Positions 10,690-21,850 of a stretch of 64,000 nt of DNA are shown in pieces. Positions within the stretch are counted from its first letter, which is position 1. Each line of letters starts with the position of its first letter. Position numbers and translations under genes: made by a program. Origin of the DNA: Flaveria trinervia (taxonomy: Eukaryota > Streptophyta > Magnoliopsida > Asterales > Asteraceae); contig CM046453.1 of the NCBI GenBank assembly GCA_025506515.1, forward strand, positions 35,475,851-35,539,850, read 5' to 3'. The notes beneath the pieces are model-generated. The model saw only the letters and a program-made list of their open reading frames with translations. It was not told the DNA's origin and made no database searches.

Positions 10690-11935
10690 TAAGTCTAAAG
10701 ATTTAAAGAACAGAGTACCAAAGCTAAAGAATAGAGTTGACTTCAAGAATTGGTCACTCACGCTAAGACATCATTTGAGCTCGATTGACACTAATCAATG
10801 GAAGTCAATTGAGAAAGGACCTCAGATCCCAGTCACAGCTGATGGTCCTAAAACAGGATTTGTCTATACTAAAGATACTCAACAGCCATATCCTAAAGAT
10901 GGCTTACATGGTGATGATTTAAAGAAGGTGAAGAATGATATTAAAGCATATTCTCTCATGTGCAAAGGGCTACCTTAGGAAGTACTTTCAAGGCTGGAGA
11001 ACTATCAAACTGGTTATACTATGTATAAAGCTCTGAAAGTTATTTGTGAAGGAGGAAAAGAGATACAAGATCTCAAAAGACAAAAGTTAAAGAGGCAACT
11101 TGAACTTCTTCAGCATATATTAGGAGTTGATGAATAGATATATGAAACTCACATAGAAAAAGTCAAAATTAGGAATCAAAAATGATCTTAAAGACCTAAA
11201 TGGTAGACTCCTAAATGCACTTCTATCATCATGGAAACAAACTGTAATCCTCTTAAAACACACTAAAAGGTTTCCTATGGATCTTGATCTTCTTATTGCG
11301 ATGATTGAATCTATGGATATTGATGAGAGCTCAAGATATAATGACAGATCTGCATCAACATGTCAATAAGAGTATGTTGATTCTCTAGCAAATACTATTG
11401 AGAATACCTTTCTTTCCAAAAATGATGCTACTCCTAAAGATGAGGGTGATATATTCTTGGGAGCTGGATTTTTCACTAGTACCCCAGTCTATTCAACTCT
11501 GCCACAACCACAGTCTCCTCATTAATCTACAATGCCTAAAACATATAATGAGACTCCAACTTCTAACTCTGCTAATCCTAGCAAATTTAAAGATGTTATA
11601 AATATCCTGTTACATAATGAAGAGTCCAAAACTACATTTACAGCTTTTATGGCAAGCTTTCAAGCCTGTCAAGGTTGTCATCTAACTCAAGTTGATTTGA
11701 TCTTGCAGGATTTGTTTGAGATGGATCCTTATGACATACAAGAAATGGACCTGAATTGGAAAATGGTGATGATTGCTTACACAACACAAAAGCACTCATA
11801 TGTCAACAGGAACTACAAGCCTAGTGCTAACAAAACTGTTGGATTTGACAAGTCAAAATGAAGATTTTTCAATTGCAACAGTTATGGACATTTTTCCTGA
11901 GAATGTAAAGCTCCAAAAACTCAAGATGTAAATGG
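10690..11935 (+). pseudogene. C gag (broken)
   Basis: Copia Gag of the Sirevirus type. It starts with KLKNRVDFKNWSLTLRHHL and QWKSIEKGPQIPV near 10720-10830. A KALKVICEGGKEIQDLK segment at about 11020-11080 corresponds to the UBN2 capsid core. The second half holds SFQACQGCHLTQVDL and ends in a zinc knuckle (FNCNSYGHFS, then a stop codon, then ECKAPK) near 11865-11915. Stops at about 10976, 11135, 11369, 11523 and inside the knuckle make it nonfunctional. No convincing start codon was found. Confidence 0.78.
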
Positions 11936-13320
11936 CCAAAGTAGTTCCAATAGTTAAAGACATCAACATCAGACTCAAAAGACTTTTCAAAAACCATATC
12001 AAAGTCTGCCTATGTTAGAAGTAAAAGTTGATCAAAAGACAACTGAAGAATCAAAGAAAGCACTAGTTATAAGCAGAAAGGATGGTTATTACTGGAGTGC
12101 TTATGCCAAGCAATTTACAGCTGATCTTACTTCAGGTTTTGCATTTATTTCTAGAATGAAGACTGGTCTGAAAACAATGATCTAAAATTAGATGAATTAG
12201 AAAATGAGACAGACTATGACTGGAGTGACGAATCTGATCCAAAGGAGGACACAAAAGAAATTGCACTCATGGCAAAGATTGAACAACCAAATGTTGTAAA
12301 CTCTACATCTGACACTGAGTCTTCAAGTTCATATCCTGAAATTCCAATTGAAGTAATAGAAAAACTATGCACTTAAGCATGTTTTAAACAAGTTGAATAT
12401 TATAGAACTTACTCGTTCAAAATATATGATAAATTGAAGAAAGAAGAATCAATGCACAGAAAACTAAAAGATGATCATAAATTTACTAATGATAAAATCA
12501 TGTCACTTCAAGCAAGTTGGAACAAAACTCTAAAAGAACTTGAATTTGTTAAGAAACAATTTGAAGAAATGACAAAAACAATCAAAAACAAGAAAAATTG
12601 GCACATGCTGCAACTCAAATTGATTCGGCCAATGTAAAAAGCTCAAAGACTATAATTGAGCAACTGGAAAATGGAAGAAAAGATAAAGATAAAATAGGTT
12701 TTGGTTTTACATATGAACCTATGCCTAAGTCTATCTCTAATACTTTACTTGAAAACTTCAATACTCATGACCATTCTCCAGAAAATAAAGCTAAGCTAAA
12801 ATAATTTCAAGAGAAGAAAAAGAGTGGTCAAGAAATTATTGAAAGTGAAATGGAAAAACTAAACATTCAAATATTCAAGGAAAAAGATTCAGAAAAGATT
12901 AAGAATGGCCATCCAATTAAAGTAAAATCTTTTGAACCTCATCTAAAGAGAGAAGTGTCAAATTGATCAAGAGAATAACAAATGTAATTAGATCAATATC
13001 AAAATGAAAGGAAAATGTCAAGAAGAGAAATCAGACACTTCATGTTCAGATGCTTCAAGCTCAAATGAATTAACTCAAAACAAAGATTTTGCAAAAGAAT
13101 CTTCTCAAGATTCAATTAAATCTCAAAGCATTAGAAGTCATCAAGAAAATCAAAGAAGAAGAAAACCATCTTCTAAAACTAAACAGGTTGAAACAATCAA
13201 TAAATCAAGTCAAATTAAACTTGTGAAGTTTGTGTCCACAGGAACCTTTAACATGAACACAATATCTCAACAACTTCAAAAACTAAGATCAAATCCAACT
13301 CTAATCTGAATACAGGTTCA
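11936..13320 (+). pseudogene. C gag extension with coiled-coil segments
   Basis: Sireviruses have an unusually long Gag. Here a Glu/Asp-rich part (about 12190-12360) is followed by a Lys/Glu-rich heptad-like segment (12434-12637: KDDHKFTNDKIMSLQ, KELEFVKKQFEEMTK). Ser/Lys-rich sequence follows (13004-13309). A matching coiled-coil region lies in D at 37874-38290. In known Sireviruses the Gag extension can bind host LC8 dynein light chain, but no binding motif was confirmed here. Several stops break the frame. Confidence 0.65.
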
Positions 13321-13479
13321 GGTCCAAAGTCTTCCGCTGTTTAAAATATATTTGTATCTAATGAGTTAAAGAATTGTGAGAGTGTTAAAAAGTAAAATCC
13401 TAAAATTCAAAAGACCAAACTCACACAACAAAACCAAAGCTTAAACAGTCTTATTCTAAATTAGACAAGGATCTAATAT

Positions 13480-14160
13480 GGCCTTAACATCTATGATTAA
13501 GCAAATTTTGTTTAAAAACCACAAAAATACTATGATATATGTGACATGTATAATCATGACACATCTAAGTGTTGTTTTAATAAATACTGTCACATATGTT
13601 ATGTGACAAATCACAACACAACTAATTGATATTTTAACAAATACTATGCATTGTGTGACGAAAGGAATCATAATACACAAGATTGTTCCTTGAAAAAGAA
13701 CTCATCTAGAGAGGATTTTGATAATCAAGGATATGCTAATCCAAAGTTCCATAGCAATCATTATCATGGATTTTAAAATCTGTCAAAAACACCTTCTCTG
13801 GGTTTGAGATCATTCAGAAGAATCAATTTAGATTATGATAATCTATATAATGTCATATCACAACAATATAATCAAGGACATTTCATCCCACACTTAGTGA
13901 GAATAAAAAATGAAACATATAATAAGAAAAACCTTTCTAATGTTTCAAAAAATGGTTCAAAATTTCTTCAGGATGATCTTGAATACAGATTTAATGTTTT
14001 GAAAACAAAAGAAAGAAAAGACAATCAAACTCTTTTCCAAAGAGCTTCTGAAAATCATAAATTTCAAATGACACCTCATGTAAACAAACTCCATTTAAAA
14101 CAATTCACCATTGTAGATAAATTTGGAAAGCCTAGGACCATTTTGGCTTGGGTTACTAAC
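13480..14160 (+). pseudogene. C second nucleocapsid region with three zinc-knuckle-like repeats
   Basis: From about 13515 to 13690 one frame holds three tandem units of about 23 codons: YYDICDMYNHDTSKC, then KYCHICYVTNHNTTN, then KYYALCDERNHNTQDC. Each resembles CX2CX4HX4C. The first position is Tyr in units 1 and 3, and the last Cys of unit 2 is a stop (TGA). E and D have a single box at this place (CVMCDSTTHIAKDC and YNCGECGHIAFFC). Lys/Asn-rich sequence continues to the protease. Confidence 0.7.
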
Positions 14161-14460
14161 ATCTTAAATATCTTTGAATGTCGGTACGCCCATGGTATGT
14201 TGATAGTGTGTGTAGCCGGAATATGACAGGCAATCAAGCCTTGCTTCAAGATTTTCTGCAAAATTATAGTATTCATGTAGCGTTTGGTGGAGATTTAGGT
14301 GGAAAGATAACCGGTGAAGGAACGGTATCAAATGGAATAATAAGTTTTGTTAAAGTCAATTTTTGTGAACAATTGAACTTTAAGCTCTTAAGTGTTTCAC
14401 AAATATGCAATAAATCATATTCTACTTTATTTGATACTCTTTTTATTATATCTTAAAGCT
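14161..14460 (+). pseudogene. C protease (broken)
   Basis: Reads RPWYVDSVCSRNMTGNQALL from about 14184, followed by AFGGDLGGKITGEGT and LSVSQICNKSYSTLF. Sirevirus proteases have DSGCSRHMTG here. The catalytic Gly is Val and His is Asn. The frame ends in a stop at 14454-14456. Confidence 0.85.
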
Positions 14461-14479
14461 AGGATTTTAGATGAGCAAG

Positions 14480-15513
14480 GAGTGGGTTGTTGTTAAAGCT
14501 ATTCGAGATAGAGATGTGTACAAAGTAGATATGTCTCATGTTGATCCTTCTACAGAAACAACCAGTCTCATTGCTTGTGCATCTAATGATGTAAGCTAGC
14601 TTTGGCATACACGTCTTTGTCATTCAATCTTCAAGAAAATGAACAAGCTTGCAGCAGTAAATCATGTTATTGGAATTCCTTCAAAGAAGTTCGCAACATC
14701 AGACCTTTGCAAAGCATGTTTGAAGGGAAAACAACATAGAGCATCTTATATGACCAAACAAATAAACTCAAATTCAAAACCTTTACAAATGTTACACACG
14801 GATCTATTTGCTCCTATAAACATACAAATTATTGGGAAGAAATCGTATTGTTTGGTCATCATTGATGATTATACACGATTTTCATGGGTTTTCTTTCTTC
14901 ATGCAAAATCTAAAACAACTGAATTTTTAAAAGAGTTTATCATTAAACTACAAAATTAATTAGATCAAAAACTTCATATAATTGGAAGTGACAATGGAAC
15001 CAAATTTAAAACTGCTAATATTGATAGTTTTTGTGCAGAAAAAGGAATAGCTCATCAGTTCAATGCTCTTTGAACTCCACAACAAAACGAAGTTGTAGAA
15101 AGGAATAACAGAACATAAATTGAGCAGCTCGTGCAATGTTAGCTGATGCAATGATTCCTATCACTTTCTGGGATGAAGCCATATCAACTGCCTATTTCAT
15201 TCAACATCATACTTTGTTGGTTAAAGACAAAAACAAAACTCATTATGAATTAATGTTTGGTAGGAAACCCAATATTGATTTTCTTAAATCCTTTGGATGT
15301 CCTGTTTTGATTGTAAATTCAAATGAACATTTAGGAAAATTTGATTCAAAGTCTGATGATAGATTCTTTCTTGGATATTCGTCCGCTTCGAAAGCGTATA
15401 GAGTTTATAACTCTAAGACGAATGTTATCATTGAAATGTTCAACGTTAAATTCCTTGAAAACCCTTTTCCATCGGTTGCAAATGATCCAAAATGGTTATT
15501 TGATTTAGGCTAA
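14480..15513 (+). pseudogene. C integrase (broken)
   Basis: The zinc-binding part reads LWHTRLCHS and LCKACLKGKQH. The DDE core is HTDLFAPIN (first Asp), GSDNGTKF (second Asp, about 14987-15010) and VVERNN (Glu, about 15094), with stops at 14959, 15073 and 15116. The C-terminal part is open at 15136-15513: RKPNIDFLKSFGCPV, FLGYSSASKAYRVYN. All parts are in the expected copia order. Confidence 0.88.
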
Positions 15514-16353
15514 TTAACAAACTCATTTAATTATAATTTGTTTGAATCTTTGTATGTCAATAGAAAACAAGTAGGAGATCTCGAAACCTTCAGTGAAGAT
15601 TATGATTCTGATTATATGGATGATACAAGCCCAAACTATCCATTTTTCTTTTGCAAGAGAATCATAATCAACAAATTCCAGAGCATCAACAAGTTCTTGA
15701 AAGGTCTAATGTTTCTCAACCTATTCCTGTTGATGGACCAAAAATTCACCATCCTAAGTCTAGAACTTCATCTGTATCCGAAGATATATATGTTAATGAC
15801 AAGTTTGATTACTTTGTCAATTCTCCAACTAAAGTTCCAAATTTCATTCCACATTCTTATACTCTATTGCACCAGCTCTCCGACCTGAGCCAAACCAATC
15901 TGGATGTGAATGTTCAACAAGACGAGATTCCAACAACTTGTATTCACAAGAAGCATCCGATCTCTCAGATTATTTGTCCTTTGAATGATAGAACAACAAG
16001 AAGCCACTTTGAATGAGCAAATATTAACTTGTACTCATGTTTTCTTTCTCAAATTATCCCTAAAAATATAACTGAAGCATTGAAGGACAGTAGTTAGATT
16101 AAAGCAATGCAAAAGGAATTACTACAATTCTATTAAACAAGAAGTGTGCAAACTGGTCGATTTGCTACAAAGAGAGAATGCCATTGGCACAAAATGGTTA
16201 TTCAGAAACAAATCAGATGATAGAGGAATAATAATTAGAAACAAAGCTTCATGAGTAGCTCAGGATACACTCAGGAGGAAGGAATAGATTATAATCAAGT
16301 CTTTGCTCTAGTTGCAACACTAGAAGCAATTCGGGTCTTTCTGACATATGCTT
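15514..16353 (+). pseudogene. C integrase-RT linker and RT N-terminus (broken)
   Basis: A Ser/Pro-rich linker occupies about 15540-16016. The RT starts with IKAMQKELLQF at about 16100, then NAIGTKWLFRNKSDDRGI and RNKAS, then GYTQEEGIDYNQVF with VATLEAIRVFLTYA. It stops abruptly at 16353 where G begins. The catalytic half of the RT, including its YxDD box, is missing from C on either side of G. Confidence 0.8.
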
Positions 16354-17038
16354 TGACTGGGGTTGAGTAAGAGTGAGATTCTTACTGTGAATCGAATATC
16401 GTAATCAAGTCAGTGATTGAATGCCGAAAACATACAACCAAAGAACATTCAATGCAAGAAAAATACTCATAAATGCTTTTGTATTGATATGTGAAAGTTG
16501 ATAAATTACAGAGAATAATTACAACAAAAATTCTCTATCTATCAGCCTCACCTCATGTATGAGGTATATATTCTATTTATAGGCACACAAGATGTGTATT
16601 ACAAAATGACTAAACTACCCTTGACCTATTACATCAGAACAAGTATAAGTCTTCATTCGCATCTTTGCTTGTTCATCCACATTGACAAATGCGGATGAGT
16701 TAATTTGATCATCATTTCTTCACTTGATCAATCGTATTAGTATGTTGGTCATCCGCATTGTTAATGCGGATGAACAAATACTTATGTGCATTGGTTCGGT
16801 CATCCGCATTTTTCAATGCGGACGAGCAAAGTCTTGTCCGTATTTGTCAATGTGGAAGAACAAATACTTGTCCGTATTTGTTTTATGTCTTCCGCATTTG
16901 ACAAATGCGGGAGACAATAGTTTGTTCTTCTTAGCAGATTCTTCATCCGTATTTCTTCTTGGATTTAAGGGATTTCAGCAGAGCAATCATCAAATCACCC
17001 ATTGAGTTGGCATGTATGATCCTTTCAAGGGTCCAACA
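16354..17038 (-). repeat. G 3' LTR
   Basis: On minus from TGTTGGACCCTTG to CCCCAGTCA, about 685 bases. TATAAATA on minus at 16574-16581 (CCTATAAATAG) sits downstream of the inverted-repeat array at 16660-16960. The purine tract AGGGGCAGTAT directly precedes it at 17039-17049. Confidence 0.82.
16660..16960. repeat. G LTR inverted-repeat motif array
   Basis: CATCCGCATT and its reverse complement AATGCGGATG recur. The best pair has arms at 16750-16759 and 16763-16772 with a 3-base spacer. Others are near 16685-16697, 16800-16826, 16890-16912 and 16945 with mismatches (CGTATT, GCGGACGAG). The array lies upstream of the LTR TATA box in minus orientation. Confidence 0.88.
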
Positions 17039-17049
17039 ATACTGCCCCT

Positions 17050-18435
17050 AAGGATTATACATCCTAGTTTTCCTCAATGTTTGGGAGGTGATTGATGTTG
17101 TGAGTATTTTGCTGGGTCTTGTGTGGGTAAAATGAATGCAGCTTTAGTAGGATCCAGTATAGCTTTGATCATATTCCTGAAATCTATTGCTTCTAACATC
17201 CTTTCTCTGTTTAGCACATGAATCTTCATCTTGCTCATGTTGTAGATGGCTTCTAGTGGCAGTTTCTTGAGTGAAATAGGCTCCAAATAGAAATTGTAGA
17301 AAGTCCATCTCTATGAATCAGTAAGCTCCCCCCCCCATATCAAGTTTTACAATATTCCCAAGCTGTAGTGGTGTCTTTTTCTTCTTTCTTTTGTCTCTTT
17401 TAGCTCATATCTGATAATAGGCCAGCTTTAGTAGCTTGATGCCCTTTAGAAAGAAGTGCATATCTAACTCTCCCAATTTATTATTTAATTCCCTGAAGTG
17501 TCTGGTGTATATGTAGTGGATGTATGATTCATCAAGCAATCTAACTCATATCCACTAAATAATCTCACTTCAGCTCCCTCGTTTCCTCCCCACTTCCTTT
17601 CAATTACCATCTCAAAAGTTTTCTCATCATAGTACACATTTGAGATGGGTGTGGAGGAATGAGTACCAAAAACCATTTTCCTCTCTAGTGATTCTGTTGG
17701 CTTCACCTTCAGCTCAGGGAATACAATCTCTTCTGCTTGCATCTTTTTCTTCTTCTCAAGGGGATTGACAAATGTTTTATCTTTTCTTATGCATATTGTC
17801 TTTAATGAATTGAAGTTGTTTGTTCTTCTGAACTTCTTAAGTATTTTCTTAAATTCATATACCCTAAACATAGCTGCATGACTCATCAGTTCAATTTGAG
17901 CTAGTTCTTTCAAATCATGAATCTCCAGGGCATTTACAAGTGTTGAATACTCTATAAAGAATTGTACTAGCCCTGAGATCCTTTTCACCATGAACATATT
18001 CCATGTACTGTCATACTTCCAAGCAATTAACTTTTGATCAACTTTGCCCTTGGGAGTAGACACCCCTCTAATCAGTTCTGCAGTGGTCAATCCTTCTTGC
18101 AATTTCAACTGAGACGGTTCTGCAAACCATTCAGGGTACTTGTGTAGTACATGAGCCAGTAGTTCTTGGTCTTTTTGATTCAGCATCATGTCTTCAGCTA
18201 ATACTCTATTTCTTGGCTTAGTGCTTGATTATTCTTCTTTTATCTTCTTCGGTTTCTCTTTCTTCTCATTAATCAATTGAAGAGTTGCAGCGCTTAATGA
18301 GTTGGTCTTCATGTTCCCAATCTTCCTTCTTATGAACCCCTGACTTGAAAGATGGTCCTTCATTTCCTTATCTGACATACTATAAGGATCAGGAAATAGT
18401 GGTTCGTGAGTTGGGGATGCATAAATACCAAGATT
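17050..18435 (-). pseudogene. G envelope-like ORF, C-terminal part
   Basis: The minus frame is open from 18189 to 17485 (234 codons), with upstream and downstream parts in other frames (18435-18200; 17286-17074). KLIAWKYDSTWN, ISGLVQFF and LKELAQIELMSHAAM align loosely with D (RIIAWAYFEDLN, EKGIEYFRF, LNQLAKLKLLYADP). Both precede the purine tract, so this is the C-terminal domain of the Sirevirus extra ORF. Its biochemical role is unknown. No transmembrane segment is obvious. Confidence 0.72.
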
Positions 18436-18460
18436 GATGGACCCTTGAAAGGATCAAAAA

Positions 18461-18993
18461 TGCAGCCTTAACATCCATCTTCAGATGGCATCTTTATCAA
18501 TCAAGAGAAGTTTGTTGATAAACTATTGAAGAAATTCAAGCTGCAAGATTTTCAATCCATCGGAACTCCAACTGACATAAACACCAATATTGATCCTGAT
18601 CCAAGAGGAAAATCTATAGACCAAACATTATATAGATATATGATGGGTTTTTTGATGTATTTAACTACATCTAGACCTGACATAAAGTATGTTGTTAGTG
18701 TCTGTGTTAGGTATCAATCAGACCTGAAGGAATCTCACCTTATCACTGTCGAACGAATGTTCAGATATCTTAAAGGAAAACCAGCTCTAGGGTTATAGTA
18801 TACTTATGAAGGAAACTTCAAGTTACATGAATATACTGATAGTGATTATGGGGGATGTAGTCAACATAGAAAATCTACCATGGGTGGTTGTTAGTTTTTG
18901 GGTCCTCTATTAGTCTCATGGCAATGTAAGAAACAGACAAACGTCTCAGTCTTAACTACAGAAGCCGAGTACATTGCTGTATCAGCATGATGT
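18461..18993 (+). pseudogene. C RT end and RNase H start (broken)
   Basis: Resumes C in RT with DGIFINQEKFVDKLLKKF, GTPTDINTNIDPDPRGKS and MGFLMYLTTSRPDIKYVV, then MFRYLKG. RNase H follows with YTDSDYGGC and ALTTEAEYIAVSA-like sequence, cut at 18993 by D. There are stops near 18799 and 18894. The first 25 bases (18461-18485) read KMDVKAAF on the opposite strand, a reversed copy of the RT motif. Confidence 0.82.
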
Positions 18994-18998
18994 TCTCA

Positions 18999-19685
18999 TG
19001 TTGGGACCTGGTATTTGAACGAAATACCAAATGATTAATCTGTAAACCAAACCAAATAGTGCGGAATCCTATTTGATTGGCGATCCAATTAGTGAGAACG
19101 CACGTAGAATCAATAAAGTATTGAATCAAACGTTAAGAATCGATTAGGAATCGATCTACAGTGTTCTATGAACTTGGAGTATCAACTTGGAGGCTTCTGG
19201 ACGGCTAGGGTACGTCTGGAGTCGAAATAGAATGAAATGCTATGCTTTTTCTACGAATTGGGTTGTATTTATAGGTTAGTACTGTTCATTCGGTTGATTC
19301 ATCCGCACGACTGAGTGTTCAGTCATGCGACTGAGCCAATTTTATGTTACAATCATACGACTTATCCAGTGTCCTGGTTCAGTTGTGCGACTGAGTCATT
19401 CGTATGAAGTTGTTCATGCGTATGGTCCATTCGCATGGGCCATTTGTATGAGAACTTCATTTTGTTGAGTTTGAATGTATTAATTAATATAACATTATGT
19501 GTAACAATTCAAACAACCACAAACCTAATTAACCAATTCACATCGACTCATTAATGAAATATTAAACATTATAAATAACAAACAACCAATATCATTTCAT
19601 TAAACATTCCAAACATTATATCAAAATCAGACAAACAAGATCTATTACATTCATATCATGATCTAGGGACAAACATGTATCAACA
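18999..19685 (-). repeat. D 3' LTR
   Basis: Minus orientation TGTTGATACATG to CCAGGTCCCAACA, 687 bases. TATAAATA on minus at 19266-19273. The motif array at 19282-19455 (CGACTGAG, ATGCGACTGAGCC) lies just upstream of it. Confidence 0.93.
19282..19455. repeat. D 3' LTR motif array
   Basis: Repeated CGACTGAG/CTCAGTCG and CATTCGTATG words, about eight units. The 5' LTR array (40785-40997) has the same units plus about 48 extra bases. Confidence 0.85.
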
Positions 19686-19699
19686 AACTCCCCCTTGGA
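19686..19699 (-). other. D polypurine tract
   Basis: Minus strand CCAAGGGGGAGTT ends exactly at the 3' LTR. The core GGGGGAGTT is also present in C, E and F. Plus-strand DNA priming site. Confidence 0.85.
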
Positions 19700-21639
19700 C
19701 CTAGATCTCTCTAATGCCCTTGTTTTATTCATTACCTCCTTATACTTCTTGTACTTATCCTCTTTTGTGACTTCTGCATGAATCTCAAATGCAAAACAGA
19801 GTCTTATGACATTTTGGAACTGGAGGGCTTGTATTATATCCTGCGTATCATAGAACAGTGGCCACTTGTATAACGTGTAAACATCATTAGCTGACATATT
19901 GGTAAGCCACATTGGGTCAAATACCCTGATAGTATCCATTTGGCCCTCTTTGTTTTGGACTATGACCGCTTCTCCTATCCTCCAATCATAGTACCACCAC
20001 TTAAAGTGTGGAGTGAAGTCCTGTGGCATTTCCCTGAGTGGGATTCTTGACATGGTGCGCGGAGGACTCCACTTCAACACGATCTTTGGCTTTCAAGTAA
20101 CGGCATCAACTTCGGACATTCTGATGTACCTTGTAGGCTGTTGGGGTCTGAAGTTAACCCACCTGGTGTGGTACTCCTTCCTTATGGCAGCCTCAAACCA
20201 GCCTGACATCTTTCTCGGGTCAGCATACAACAGTTTCAGTTTGGCCAGCTGGTTGAGCTCAAAACCTGGTAGAGTCTTTAGATCATGTGGAAATCTAAAG
20301 TACTCTATGCCCTTCTCCTTCTTAACTGCATAGACGTTAAGGTCCTCAAAATATGCCCATGCTATAATCCTGCCTGACACCTTATGATGTTTCTTAACTC
20401 TGTAGAGTTTGGTGTAGGCGTCCTGTTTAGGTGCGGCGCGTTGGGCTCTAACTTCTTCAAAATAGGCAGCCCACTCAGCCTTTCGGATATCAACATCATC
20501 ATTTTAGGCTTGGGTCGTTCCCTCTGTCTTCTCTGACTCCTGCTCCATTTTGTCTAACACCTCAAACGTATCACCGACAAGGGATTCACCCAGATTGGGG
20601 ACCACATTTCCCTTATTGTCAGCATACTGAGGGTAGTTCTGTGCAGTGACATCTTCTATCTCTATTTCATCAACGTCGTTGAGCTCTTCGTCACTTGTCG
20701 AGTCGCACGTTGGAGCATCCTTCACAATCTCATCAGGATTTAACTTGAAGATCTCAGCTAATTGCTCACTTGATAGATCATGAATTATTTCCCCTTCTTT
20801 AGTGTTATAACTCACCGACCTTCTGACGATCCCTTGCAAATCAAGAATCATAGTTAGCTGAGTTTTGATCTGCTGAAGGGGAGCAACATCAAACTCATCC
20901 CTCTAATAGTTTGGATCTGTTTGATTTAAACATGTAACACATCAACCAGTAGTTAATAATCAAAACAGAAATGCATTATTTTTTAATATAAACATCGAAT
21001 ACATAAGTTTAAATACATGATTCAAATACAAAAGTAATTAAATATATAGACATCTAATCATTACTTTTCTCTTGTATCACTGGATCGTCGCTTGGTGGAG
21101 CAGAGGAGGAAGCTTGTTTGTCTTGTTTCTTCTTGGATCTCCTATCCTGACCTTGAGTAGAGGCAGATGTAGCTGCATCCCCTCCTTCTTCATCATCATC
21201 CTCATTCGTCTCCTCTGTCCTCTCGTCCTCAATCCCCTCATCATCCTCAGTCTCATCATCATCCTCATCATCATCCACATCATCTGCATCTCCCTCTTTA
21301 ATCTTTAGTGGCTCGTCTTTAGATCCCTTAAGCTTTAGCATGATGGTCTTCTTAGCCTCCTCCAACTCCTTAATCCTCTTAGTAGATGTAACACTGTGCT
21401 CTTGGATTTGGGCGATATTGTGGCTCTGAGCAGCGATTTGTTGGGCCTTCTCATCTAGCAACCGAGCCTGCTTCGAGATCTGCTGAGACCGCGCTGCAGT
21501 AAGATTTTTCAAATGACTGATGTGCGCGATCTTCTCCTCATCAGCAGCTAATAAACGCATCACCATCAGGTTCAGCGCAGAAAGTTGTTCCTCTACCGAA
21601 TTGGAGGTAGAGGAGATCCATATATATGTGCGGGATGGG

Positions 21640-21850
21640 ATGAGGGTCCTGCTTGGTGGCTAGTGGTGGTGGTGGTGGCTGTGATGAAGATGTGGTTGGG
21701 TTTGCGAGATAGTGGAGGTGATGTAGAAGTGAAAGATATGGTGGTGGTGGCATATGTACAGTGGTGGGAGGTGTGGTGGTGTTAGTGGTAGCTGTGGTGG
21801 TGGATGGTGTGGCTGTAGAAGTGGTAGATGTAGTGGTTGTGGTGGTGACG
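21640..21850. repeat. GGT-rich simple sequence inside D envelope-like ORF
   Basis: Runs of GGTGGTGGT and GTGGTAG-type triplets. On minus they read as ACC/ACA/CCA codons, a Thr/Pro-rich linker between the conserved core and the coiled coil. Confidence 0.7.

Larger units (their letters stand above)
16354..18460 (-). mobile_element. G: rearranged Sirevirus 3' fragment
   Basis: On minus: part of an envelope-like ORF, a purine tract (AGGGGCAGTAT) and a complete LTR. There is no gag, pol or second LTR. The right border is irregular. A 19-base copy of the LTR start, TGGACCCTTGAAAGGATCA, lies at about 18438-18456 in the opposite orientation to the LTR at 17018-17036. It is followed by a short reversed RT motif. 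The loss of about 250 RT codons from C and this inverted border point to insertion followed by deletion or inversion. Confidence 0.75.

Noticed and set aside
21585..21785. Trp/Val/Gly-rich plus-strand ORF
   Set aside because: It is the antisense of the Thr/Pro-rich simple sequence in the D envelope-like ORF.
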